Position numbers and translations under genes: made by a program. The notes beneath the pieces were generated by a model. It saw nothing but the letters and a program-made list of their open reading frames with translations. It was not told the origin of the DNA and did no database searches. Shown here piece after piece: positions 6,620 to 14,166 of a stretch of DNA of 16,955 nt. Positions within the stretch are counted from its first letter, which is position 1. Each line of letters opens with the position of its first letter. The stretch is from JAWLFI01 sp041685645 (GTDB lineage Bacteria; Bacteroidota; Bacteroidia; Chitinophagales; Saprospiraceae), in contig JAWLFI010000037.1 in assembly GCA_041685645.1 (NCBI GenBank), forward strand, positions 1 to 16,955, in the 5' to 3' direction.

Positions 6620-8937
6620 TGGATAACAGCCAATTTTAATACTGCATCTGAGGGGCGGTTAAAATCTCCACGACCACTGACCCAAACTAAATAGATTCCT
6701 GAAGCAACCCTTTCCCCATTCCACTGGGTTCCATCCCATATGGCCTGGCCACCCAGAGCGCGCGATTCGTGAATCAGTCGACCTTCCAGGTCTGTAATTT
6801 TAATTAGGGCATCTTCCGCGACACCTTTGATAGCTATAGGTCCTTCGTATTCCGGCCTGACGGGATTGGGGTAAATATAAGCGTCCGGTGAATTAAATGC
6901 CTCTCCACCGGTCGTTTCCGTTTTATGAGCCATGACCCCCTGATCGGTCGCGATGTACATAATGCCTGACTCCTCATCATAGGCAAAATCGACGATGGAG
7001 TTGCTAAATAGAGGGCTATTTTCCGTGTCGAAATTCATCAGTTCTTCATTGCCAGAGGGAGAAAGGACAATGATTCCGCCTTCAGTGCCAACCCATTTGC
7101 GATTGGCCCCATCTGAATCAATGGCCGTAATAGGAACGTTATTCAGGAGAAAATCTCCCACGCCATCTCCAGACTCATCCACGACGGGCCGGCTGCTGCA
7201 ATCGAAGTCAAATACAGATCCTCCGCAGGCAAAAAGAACGACGCCTTCGGAAGTGCCCACCCAAACATTCCCCGACCGGTCAACCGTGAGGCAAGTTACT
7301 TCATTGGTAGGCAAAGCACTATTGCCCCTTGTAAAACTTTTAAATCGCTCACCATTGATTCCCTCGGGGTCGGGATCAAAGACGAGAAGGCCGGCATCTG
7401 AGGAAAAGATACGCGCCCAAAGAAACCCATTCTGATCTATTTCCAGGTCTACCAGACTGGATGAGGTCGGAACATTCCACCCTTCGCAGTCTCCGTTTTC
7501 TCTTAATACTTTAAGTCCTTGCAGAGTGCCAAAGTTAGAGAGCCATAAATTGCCCAAATCGTCAAAGGCCATTCCGGAAATTCGCTCTCGCTGACTATCG
7601 CCAATGGTGCCTTCCAAACAGGAGTTTTCCATGGTATAGATTTGTTCAACGCCATTATTGTATCGAATCACGCCCCCCCAATAAGTGCCTACCCAAATCG
7701 TTTCCCCATCAAAGGGATCTACCAGGATGCGAAAAAATTCGCGCATAGGTTCGGGGTCTGCTAATTCCGGGGTATTTTCTGGTGAAACGTTTGTCCATTC
7801 ATTATCTTTCAAAAGGTACATCCCTCGATCAGAAAACTCATAGCGCAATTCATCCCGGGGTCCCCCTCCGGCAATTGCTAAGATTCCATTTCGGTAGTCA
7901 ATGTCGCTGTTGGCATATTCTGCGGGGCCATCGATAAAAATAAACTCGCAACTGCTTTCTGGGCTTTCTGAGAATCGATAACCTCCATCTTCATCTTCAT
8001 CACCGTAAAATATTCGCCCATCTTCTGTCTCTATGGCGTGGTTGAGTTTTCCGTGGCATTGCCCCGGGCTTTCTACATAGCTGAAATCAGACTCGTAGAA
8101 TCGAACCATATCATCCGGTGACCCCGGATTGCGAATTCCCGCCAATAGGTAATTGTATCCCGCCTGGAGAAAGTTTAGGCGATCTCCAGCTCGATCAGCG
8201 ATGGGAAGTGACATGATGTCTTCATTGGATTCTTTGGCCAAAAGTTTTCCTTCACTAGCTAGGAATAAAGTGTTTTCAAAGGTCTCAATATGGTTGATTT
8301 CTTCGTTGAGCTCCCAGTCATCGCTGCGGTTATTCCATATACTCCAGAATTCAAAATTGAAGACCTGATTGTTGGGTAGGGTGTAAACGTCTCCTCCCAT
8401 AGATACGACGAACTGATTTTCCCAGAAAGTCACATCCCGTATCTCTTGCGGGCTAAAAACCGAAGATGTGATGACGGCTTCCTCTACATCGATGACGACC
8501 ACACCAAAGCCGGTGGCGAGATATAGAAACTGATCCCGGTGAAAGACGTTGAGAATAGAACGATCCCCGGAAATTTGCGTATTTCTGCTGATGTCGTTGA
8601 TGTTGATGATGTCGTCCTCATAAATTATATCGAGATTGCTATTTTTATAGACAACGACTAATGCGTCGGCGGTTTCATTATAGGTCGCAAAACTCACCCC
8701 TACTTCTGACAGGCCATCAACGGTGGAAAGTAACTTGGGATTGAGTCCCGATTTGTCAAAACGCGTGAGCGTTTGATCGGATACGTAGAAAATTTTATCC
8801 TGAGTTTCCGTCACATAGGAACCGCGGCTGTGGGGTAAAAATGATTTCCAATCTCCGATGGCCAACGTCTCTTGTGCGGAAAGATGTACCATGCCAATGC
8901 AAGCGAGTAAAGCAAGAATGAGAACTATGGGTTTCAT
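6616..8937 (-). CDS. porZ: Type IX secretion system attachment protein PorZ
   Basis: A 773-residue secreted protein with a signal peptide at about 1-22 (ending in LSAQ). Two beta-propeller-like repeat regions follow, with repeated IWVGTYWGG-, LWLSNFG- and VWVGTSEG-type two-component-regulator propeller blades. A C-terminal beta-sandwich signal domain spans about 682-773, starting at YPNPVRPEYEGP and containing the VASGIYLV strand. The segment NTQISGDRSILNV with ATGFGVVVIDVE and the PNPVRP-type tail match PorZ rather than generic propeller proteins. In Porphyromonas, PorZ sits on the cell surface in the attachment complex with PorU, PorV and PorQ and supplies anionic LPS to the sortase PorU. 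Whether this organism makes a comparable LPS is unknown. It is the last gene of the membrane protein-nadD-porZ operon, its ATG overlapping the nadD stop (ATGA). Confidence 0.87.
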   Translation of the reverse strand: MKPIVLILALLACIGMVHLSAQETLAIGDWKSFLPHSRGSYVTETQDKIFYVSDQTLTRFDKSGLNPKLLSTVDGLSEVGVSFATYNETADALVVVYKNSNLDIIYEDDIININDISRNTQISGDRSILNVFHRDQFLYLATGFGVVVIDVEEAVITSSVFSPQEIRDVTFWENQFVVSMGGDVYTLPNNQVFNFEFWSIWNNRSDDWELNEEINHIETFENTLFLASEGKLLAKESNEDIMSLPIADRAGDRLNFLQAGYNYLLAGIRNPGSPDDMVRFYESDFSYVESPGQCHGKLNHAIETEDGRIFYGDEDEDGGYRFSESPESSCEFIFIDGPAEYANSDIDYRNGILAIAGGGPRDELRYEFSDRGMYLLKDNEWTNVSPENTPELADPEPMREFFRILVDPFDGETIWVGTYWGGVIRYNNGVEQIYTMENSCLEGTIGDSQRERISGMAFDDLGNLWLSNFGTLQGLKVLRENGDCEGWNVPTSSSLVDLEIDQNGFLWARIFSSDAGLLVFDPDPEGINGERFKSFTRGNSALPTNEVTCLTVDRSGNVWVGTSEGVVLFACGGSVFDFDCSSRPVVDESGDGVGDFLLNNVPITAIDSDGANRKWVGTEGGIIVLSPSGNEELMNFDTENSPLFSNSIVDFAYDEESGIMYIATDQGVMAHKTETTGGEAFNSPDAYIYPNPVRPEYEGPIAIKGVAEDALIKITDLEGRLIHESRALGGQAIWDGTQWNGERVASGIYLVWVSGRGDFNRPSDAVLKLAVIH

Positions 8938-9515
8938 CGGTAGAGATTTGAATTGAATAACTCTTCAAAAACGGCTTCCGGCACCAGGTATTGTACGCTT
9001 TTCCCTTCTCGAAGCAGTTTTCGAATATGAGTAGCTGAAATATTCATTTGCGTTGCTGTGGAAAACCGAACTGATGGATGATCGTCGAATTGCGTAGCGC
9101 CCACTTCGGGGCGTTGATAGACATAGATTTGGTGATCCCGGAGCAGGAGTTCGTGATTTTTCCACTTGTGAAAGTGTTTGAGATTATCCCCACCCATAAG
9201 GAGACAAAACTCCTTTTCCGGATATTTTTCTTTTAGGTAGGTCAAAGTGTCAATAGTATAAGAAGGTTGAGGTAATTGGAACTCGACCTGGGAAGCTCTC
9301 ATTTGGGGATGGTCTCCAATCGCTTCCTGAACCAGATACAGTCGATCATGATCATCGGCCAGAGTCTTTTTTTCTTTCAGAGGGTTATGCGGGCTGACCA
9401 CAAACCAAATATTTTTTAAATCCGTCTCATTGAGGAAATGTTGTGCTATGATCATATGCCCGATATGCACGGGGTTAAATGACCCGAAAAACAGCCCTGT
9501 TTTTTGAGAACTCAT
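8934..9515 (-). CDS. nadD: Nicotinate-nucleotide adenylyltransferase
   Basis: Cytoplasmic enzyme of NAD synthesis that adenylates nicotinate mononucleotide with ATP to give deamido-NAD. The 193-residue length fits the family. It has the nucleotidyltransferase start GLFFGSFNPVHIGH (7-20) with the HxGH motif at 17-20, the PSYTIDTL substrate-site segment (84-91), LLMGGDNL (105-112) and the second ATP-binding motif ISATHIR (159-165, usually ISSTxIR). The gene overlaps both neighbours by four bases (ATGA), so it is translated in a coupled operon between the membrane-protein gene and porZ. The functional link to either neighbour is not obvious; shared transcription may simply reflect constitutive expression. 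Confidence 0.95.
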   Translation of the reverse strand: MSSQKTGLFFGSFNPVHIGHMIIAQHFLNETDLKNIWFVVSPHNPLKEKKTLADDHDRLYLVQEAIGDHPQMRASQVEFQLPQPSYTIDTLTYLKEKYPEKEFCLLMGGDNLKHFHKWKNHELLLRDHQIYVYQRPEVGATQFDDHPSVRFSTATQMNISATHIRKLLREGKSVQYLVPEAVFEELFNSNLYR

Positions 9516-10177
9516 AATATAAATGTTAGATTAAATAATACAAGCCACGGCATGAATATACCTATAATCCAACTTGCGTAGAGCTGCTTCAGGTCATAAG
9601 AGCGCAGCCATTTTCTCGCTGTGAGAATCCAACCGGACAGCAAGAGAGTAAAGATGACCAGCCATTCAGTACCGATGAGATATGGGGAGCCGGGCAGGGA
9701 AAAGTCCGTAAATCCGTAGAAAAAATAAAACAAAGTGGATGCAGCGACCAACACACCCATTCCCAAAGCATGAAAAGAAATGGGAAATGCAATATTTATC
9801 ACAAAGCCCATAATTAGAGCAAGAGTGGCGCCTAAAGTCAATACAAGCAAAGCGTCGGGGGTGCCTCCTGAGAGGTACATATTGACACTGAGCCAGATGT
9901 AAAACAACATGCTTCCAATCAAGGGGAATATGCGCTCTTTGTGGTGATGGAGCTTAGAGACATCAACGAATTTCAGCCCAATCATCATAGCGGCAATCAA
10001 TGCGGGAAATAAAAAACTGCTGATCCAAATTTTTATGACGAGAAGCCCCATATCAGACTGTCCTCCAAGAAAAATGTATGGATTGACCAACCACAAAAGA
10101 AGTACGCTGTAACTCAAAATGAGCCAGGGATGGAATAAAAGCGATAAAAAGCGAAAAAACCACTGCAGTGTCTTCAT
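9512..10177 (-). CDS. Multipass inner-membrane protein of unknown function
   Basis: A 221-residue, strongly hydrophobic protein with about six to seven predicted transmembrane segments (roughly 10-32, 45-68, 84-103, 107-131, 135-153, 166-187 and 198-220). It resembles a Bacteroidota membrane family that begins with a FHPW-type motif (here 15-18) and has conserved loops HHHKERIFPLI (77-87) and ISFHALGMG (133-141). These vaguely recall PAP2-type phosphatase-like membrane proteins, but the full PAP2 catalytic signature (KxxxxxxRP, PSGH, SRxxxxxHxxxD) is not present, so no activity is assigned. It is the first gene of the operon with nadD and porZ and overlaps nadD by ATGA. A -7 promoter element lies only four bases upstream of its ATG. 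Confidence 0.75.
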   Translation of the reverse strand: MKTLQWFFRFLSLLFHPWLILSYSVLLLWLVNPYIFLGGQSDMGLLVIKIWISSFLFPALIAAMMIGLKFVDVSKLHHHKERIFPLIGSMLFYIWLSVNMYLSGGTPDALLVLTLGATLALIMGFVINIAFPISFHALGMGVLVAASTLFYFFYGFTDFSLPGSPYLIGTEWLVIFTLLLSGWILTARKWLRSYDLKQLYASWIIGIFMPWLVLFNLTFIL

Positions 10178-10181
10178 AGAG

Positions 10182-10189
10182 CAAAGATA
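10182..10189 (-). promoter_or_regulatory. -7 element TATCTTTG for the membrane protein-nadD-porZ operon
   Basis: Read on the minus strand, TATCTTTG is an exact TAnnTTTG match. Only CTCT separates it from the ATG at 10177, so a transcript starting at the usual distance would be leaderless or nearly so. The alternative is that translation starts further downstream, but the predicted N-terminus matches the expected first membrane segment. Confidence 0.45.
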
Positions 10190-10347
10190 ATATCCTATGT
10201 GGATTGAACGAATCTTCTATTCGATCTGTCGTCTGATCTGCTACAAATTGTGTTATTTTAATGCCGAAGAACGGGGAGATTGTGAACAGGCGCGAAATGA
10301 TGCTTTTTGTAAAATCATTTGAGAAGGATCAGCGTTATAGTCGAAGA

Positions 10348-11046
10348 ATGAAGATAAATAAATTACAGTTTTCCATGCATTCAATCACATACCTGATTTT
10401 AGGAATGCTATTGATCGGTAGTGTGGAGGCCCTATCTGCTCAGGATGGAGATAGCACGAGAACGGAGTATCTCTATATCGAAGGACAGCGAATTCAGGCA
10501 CTGATCACTGAGGATGACACGCTATTTTTAGCCGAAATTGACTCGATTCAGGTTTCTTCTCCGAGAAAGTTTAATAGTCGCGAAGAATATTTGACCTATA
10601 TGCGGTACAAGAAATACGCAGCGAAAGTATATCCATATGCCAAAAAAGCCGTCAAGATTTACAGAGAATCTGAATACGTGACGAATATGATGGATAAAAA
10701 GATGCGAAAAAAACACCTCAAAAGACTGCAAAAAGAACTGGAAGAAGACTTTGAAGAGCCATTAAAAAAACTGACCAAAACGCAGGGACGGATTTTAGTG
10801 GAAATGGTGGAACGGGAAGTAGGTCGTACACTACACGAAATAATCAAAGAGACACGGGGCACTTTTATAGCCTCTTATTACACGGGAATGGGTACCTTGT
10901 TTAATTACGATCTCACGGAGGGTTATGTAAAGGGGAAAGACGAGATGATGGATATCGTGATTCGGGATTTTGATGTGAGTTATGATATTGATAAAGTCAT
11001 TCAAAAATATCAGAAAGACAGAATGCCCATGATGCCTAATCAATGA
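10348..11046 (+). CDS. DUF4294 family secreted protein
   Basis: Uncharacterised Bacteroidota family. From the ATG at 10348 it is 232 residues with a signal peptide (basic start, hydrophobic core about 12-25, ending ALSAQ at 28-32). The conserved domain covers about 84-212: YMRYKKYAAKVYPYAKKA (84-101), a very basic helical stretch (115-131), then KKLTKTQGRILVEMVEREVG (140-159), HEIIKETRGTF (163-173) and YYTGMGTLFNYDL (177-189). Function is unknown; lysine- and glutamate-rich helices dominate. The frame is open back to an ATG at 10261, but those 29 extra residues would bury the signal peptide, so 10348 is preferred; Met10 (10375) is another possible start. It is divergent from the nadD operon and precedes the inverted-repeat intergenic region. 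Confidence 0.8.
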   Translation: MKINKLQFSMHSITYLILGMLLIGSVEALSAQDGDSTRTEYLYIEGQRIQALITEDDTLFLAEIDSIQVSSPRKFNSREEYLTYMRYKKYAAKVYPYAKKAVKIYRESEYVTNMMDKKMRKKHLKRLQKELEEDFEEPLKKLTKTQGRILVEMVEREVGRTLHEIIKETRGTFIASYYTGMGTLFNYDLTEGYVKGKDEMMDIVIRDFDVSYDIDKVIQKYQKDRMPMMPNQ

Positions 11047-11064
11047 TTATTTGTACCTTTCTCC

Positions 11065-11223
11065 TGCCATTACCACTAAATAGGTATTGAAAAGTCGAAG
11101 TAGATTTTTGCTCAGGTCAGGGCACGAGAAAGGAGTATAGCTTTGATCCTATGCCGGAAGATTAAGGCGCAGGTGAGCAAAAAGATCAGGACCTGGTCTG
11201 TAGTGAATTTAGTGGTAATTGCA
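11065..11223. repeat. Nested long inverted repeat (possible structured RNA or MITE-like remnant)
   Basis: The 229-bp gap between the DUF4294 gene and mvaD holds two nested inverted repeats. The outer arms TGCCATTACCACTAAAT (11065-11081) and ATTTAGTGGTAATTGCA (11207-11223) are complementary at 16 of 17 positions. The inner arms TTTTTGCTCA (11105-11114) and TGAGCAAAAA (11174-11183) are perfectly complementary. Between them, GGCA (11121-11124)/TGCC (11152-11155) and AGGA (11131-11134)/TCCT (11147-11150) can extend the stack. Between the right-hand arms lies a small palindromic stretch, CAGGACCTG (11187-11195). No T-tract follows, so it is not a simple terminator. I see no coding frame and no clear target-site duplication. 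Confidence 0.7.
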
Positions 11224-11275
11224 CCGGTCAAGCCGCATGCTTGAGTAATTTATCATCTGTTGTAAATCGAGCGTT

Positions 11276-12376
11276 ATGGAAAGTCTAGACTATTCGGGTT
11301 CTCATCTTATTCTTGAATCCGACAAAGTTCAACCGGGCGAAATTCATTGGAGGAGTCCATCGAACATAGCCATCGTCAAGTATTGGGGTAAGCATGGCCG
11401 ACAATTGCCCGGAAACCCATCTATTAGCGCTACCTTGTCTCAAGCCTACACAGAGACGCGTCTGGAGTGGTCAAAAGCATTGGGCCAGCCACAGCCTGCA
11501 GGTCTGCAATTGGAGTTCTTGTTTGAAGGGAAGGCTCAACCACAATTTGAGACCAGAGTGAGAGACTATATCACTTCCATTCTTCCGGAACTTCCTTTTT
11601 TGAAGCAGCTCAAACTGAAAATCGACAGTCATAATTCCTTTCCCCATTCTTCGGGGATAGCCTCTTCGGCTTCATCGATGAGTGCACTGGCGCTGTGTTT
11701 GTGCAGTTTGGAAGATCAATTGTTCGGTACTTTGAGTGATGATGAGGACTTTGACCGAAAGGCATCCTATTTGTCCCGCCTGGGTTCCGGTAGTGCTGCG
11801 CGATCAATATTTGGACACTGGGCGCTCTGGGGGCGGAATGGTGAGTTGTCCGGCTCGCACGATGAATATGCCATACCCCTAAAAGAAAGCGTTCACGATT
11901 CCTTTTTGAATATGCGCGATGCCATCTTAATCGTATCTGCCGACGCTAAATCTGTTTCCTCTTCGGCGGGGCACGGATTGATGGAAGATCACGCCTATGC
12001 TTCAGCGCGCTATACTCAAGCCCGACAAAGGCTCATTCGGCTGCTGGCTGCGCTGCGCCAGGGAGAATGGGGCGATTTTGGAGCTCTGGCAGAAAATGAG
12101 GCGCTGACACTTCACGGTTTAATGATGTGTTCTGAGCCCTCTTATCAATTGATGGCACCGGCTACCATAGAAGTATTATCGACGATTCGTCGTTGGCGAG
12201 AGGAAGAACATTTACCCGTTTATTTTACTTTAGATGCAGGGCCTAATGTGCACGTCTTATACCCGGAAAGCGATGCGAGTATTATTGGGAAGAAATTGAA
12301 GGAGGAATGCGCCCCACTTTGCCAGGGCGAAAGAATTATTTTTGATCAAGTAGGGGATGGCCCCGTAGAATTATGA
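11276..12376 (+). CDS. mvaD: Diphosphomevalonate decarboxylase
   Basis: This GHMP-fold cytoplasmic enzyme uses ATP to convert mevalonate 5-diphosphate to isopentenyl diphosphate, the last step of the mevalonate pathway. The protein is 366 residues. RSPSNIAIVKYWGKHG (26-41) is the hallmark N-terminal motif. FPHSSGIASSASS (122-134) is the GHMP ATP-binding loop. RLGSGSAARSIFGHWALWG (168-186) and TLDAGPNVHVLYP (318-330, with the presumed catalytic Asp320) complete the signature. Related Bacteroidota proteins are sometimes labelled as a broader diphosphomevalonate / mevalonate 3,5-bisphosphate decarboxylase group, so exact substrate should be held a little open. No other mevalonate gene lies in the window. 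Its stop codon overlaps the start of the rhodanese gene (ATGA). Confidence 0.9.
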   Translation: MESLDYSGSHLILESDKVQPGEIHWRSPSNIAIVKYWGKHGRQLPGNPSISATLSQAYTETRLEWSKALGQPQPAGLQLEFLFEGKAQPQFETRVRDYITSILPELPFLKQLKLKIDSHNSFPHSSGIASSASSMSALALCLCSLEDQLFGTLSDDEDFDRKASYLSRLGSGSAARSIFGHWALWGRNGELSGSHDEYAIPLKESVHDSFLNMRDAILIVSADAKSVSSSAGHGLMEDHAYASARYTQARQRLIRLLAALRQGEWGDFGALAENEALTLHGLMMCSEPSYQLMAPATIEVLSTIRRWREEEHLPVYFTLDAGPNVHVLYPESDASIIGKKLKEECAPLCQGERIIFDQVGDGPVEL

Positions 12377-12924
12377 TGAAAACAATGCAAATGAAGATTG
12401 CTCCGTGGAAGTGGATCGCTTTGGCGGGCATTGGTTTCCTGTTGCCTGCATGCAAAGCCCAGCCCACCGGACAAGTAGAGAATGTCAACTTTGACAGAAC
12501 ACTCAGCGCTATGCTGAATGAAGAGAATGTACCTTTCATTAGTGTCGCCACCTTAAAAAATCGCTCAGTCGAGAATGTCATCTTACTAGATGCTCGTGAA
12601 AAAGAGGAATTCGAAACCAGCCACATTCCGGGCGCCATCTGGGTGGGCTATGAAGATTTTAAAAGGGAAAGGGTGCAGGGCCTCGACAAGGAAAAAGAAG
12701 TGGTTGTCTATTGCTCCGTGGGATATCGATCTGAAAAGATAGGGGAGCAGTTGATTGACATGGGCTTTGAGAAGGTCAATAATCTCTACGGCAGTATTTT
12801 TGAATGGGCCAATCAGTCCCAACCACTGATTACGCCTGAGGGCGATACAGTTCAGCAAATTCACGCCTATAATCTATTGTGGGGTCGCTGGATGAAAAAC
12901 GAGAACATTGAAAAGAAATACTGA
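12373..12924 (+). CDS. Rhodanese-like domain lipoprotein
   Basis: A 183-residue protein with a lipoprotein signal: basic N-terminus, hydrophobic stretch 14-24, and LLPAC with Cys27 as the lipidation site. Residues about 53-150 form a single rhodanese domain: VILLDAREKEEFETSHIPGAIWVGY (69-93, split motif with the DAR and HIPGA signatures) and the active-site loop CSVGYRS starting at Cys114. The cysteine is present, so sulfur transfer or thiol-disulfide chemistry in the envelope is possible, but the acceptor is unknown. It overlaps the mvaD stop by four bases. The export signal makes a direct metabolic tie with the cytoplasmic MvaD unlikely; the coupling may be purely operonic. It ends one base before the convergent lysA stop codon. 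Confidence 0.87.
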   Translation: MMKTMQMKIAPWKWIALAGIGFLLPACKAQPTGQVENVNFDRTLSAMLNEENVPFISVATLKNRSVENVILLDAREKEEFETSHIPGAIWVGYEDFKRERVQGLDKEKEVVVYCSVGYRSEKIGEQLIDMGFEKVNNLYGSIFEWANQSQPLITPEGDTVQQIHAYNLLWGRWMKNENIEKKY

Positions 12925-12925
12925 C

Positions 12926-14161
12926 TTAGTCATTGAGCGGCTGCAAGGGCACTTGTCGCACTAATAAATCCGAAAAAACTTCGCGCTCTCGTATCAAATG
13001 AGCCCGACCGTCGAGGAGCAACACCTCTGCCGGTCGCAGTCTCTGATTATATTGTGATGCCATGCAAAAAGAATAGGCTCCGGCATTGTGAATGGCTAAA
13101 ATATCGCCCACTTGCAATTTGGGAAGCTGTCTTTGTTCGGCAAAGGTGTCTGTTTCGCATAAATAACCCACGATATTGTACTTGCGCAAGGGGCGATCCT
13201 CAGTCGGTCCCAATGCAGTAATATGGTGATTGGCCTCGTAATACATGGGGCGGATAAAGTGATTAAAGCCGCTGTTTATATGAGCAAAATGGGTGCCGTA
13301 GGTCGTTTTCAATTGGGAAACTTCAGAGAGAAAATAGCCCGCAGAACTGAGTAGGAATTTGCCGGGCTCGACCACGAGCTGAAGGTTGAGATCGTGCTTT
13401 CGTTCAAAGTCCGACATTTTTCTGCTCAACCACTGTCCAATCTCCTCAATGTCCGTGGCACTGTCAGTTTCGGAATACGCCACTTTGAATCCTCCGCCGA
13501 AGTCTAAATACTGCAAGCTGTCTTTACATTTGGCGGCCTCTCGAAATAACATATCAGCTCCCTTCTTTAGGGCTTCCACGTCTCCAATATCCGATCCGGT
13601 GTGAATGTGCATGCCGATGATCTGAATGAGTCCCTCGGATTGCATGGCTCGCACCTCACTGATTTGGTCTATGGCCAGGCCAAATTTGGAGGTGGAATGA
13701 CCGACGGAAATCTTATAGTGCCCGCCGGCGTTTACTCTGGGATTGATGCGGAGGCATATCTTCAGTCCCGGATGTCGCTCGGCCAGCGCCCGAATCGAGG
13801 GAATGTGATCCAGACTGAGGGAATAGCCCCTGCTGATCGCCGCTTCGCATTCGGCCAGGGATACTCCATTGGGTGTAAAGTGAATGCGCTCCGGAGGAAA
13901 TCCGGCCATTTCTCCCAGTCCCCCCTCATTGAGACTAACGATATCCAGATGCGCGCCCCTTTGCTCGAGCAATTGCAAGATGTACAAATTACTATTGGCC
14001 TTGCAAGCATAGCGAATCTGATGTTGATGATTGCGCAAACTGTGCTTCAAGACATCGAATTGCGCCTGAATCGCATTGCCGTCGTAAATGTACAGTGGAT
14101 ATCCGAAGCTTTTTCCCCAGTCCGTGTCGGACAGTTGAGCGTTCGCAGGATGGAGCTGCAT
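12926..14161 (-). CDS. lysA: Diaminopimelate decarboxylase
   Basis: This PLP enzyme converts meso-diaminopimelate to L-lysine. The protein has 411 residues, the normal length. The fold-type III barrel begins with the PLP lysine Lys54 in YACKAN (51-56). Other family motifs are GMHIHTGSDI (183-192), the phosphate-binding LDFGGGFKV (219-227), VVEPGKFL (263-270), CETDTF (335-340, with the Cys-Glu acting on substrate from the other subunit) and GAYSF (361-365). It starts five bases after the dacB stop codon, so the two form an operon; both touch diaminopimelate metabolism or DAP-containing peptidoglycan. Arginine, ornithine or carboxynorspermidine decarboxylases share the fold, but the CETDTF and HIHTGSD set favours LysA. 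Confidence 0.93.
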   Translation of the reverse strand: MQLHPANAQLSDTDWGKSFGYPLYIYDGNAIQAQFDVLKHSLRNHQHQIRYACKANSNLYILQLLEQRGAHLDIVSLNEGGLGEMAGFPPERIHFTPNGVSLAECEAAISRGYSLSLDHIPSIRALAERHPGLKICLRINPRVNAGGHYKISVGHSTSKFGLAIDQISEVRAMQSEGLIQIIGMHIHTGSDIGDVEALKKGADMLFREAAKCKDSLQYLDFGGGFKVAYSETDSATDIEEIGQWLSRKMSDFERKHDLNLQLVVEPGKFLLSSAGYFLSEVSQLKTTYGTHFAHINSGFNHFIRPMYYEANHHITALGPTEDRPLRKYNIVGYLCETDTFAEQRQLPKLQVGDILAIHNAGAYSFCMASQYNQRLRPAEVLLLDGRAHLIREREVFSDLLVRQVPLQPLND

Positions 14162-14166
14162 AAGTC

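Noticed and set aside
6995..7435. 146-codon plus-strand open frame inside porZ.
   Set aside because: Antisense shadow of the porZ coding frame; Ser/Pro/Thr-rich translation without domain features.
10261..10347. Upstream ATG at 10261 as the DUF4294 start.
   Set aside because: It would place 29 charged residues before an otherwise normal signal peptide that begins at 10348.
11065..11223. Reading the nested inverted repeat as an ordinary intrinsic terminator for the DUF4294 gene.
   Set aside because: The arms are far apart and no T-tract follows either right-hand arm.
11065..11223. Calling the inverted repeat an insertion sequence.
   Set aside because: There is no transposase frame and no visible target-site duplication; only a MITE-like origin remains possible.
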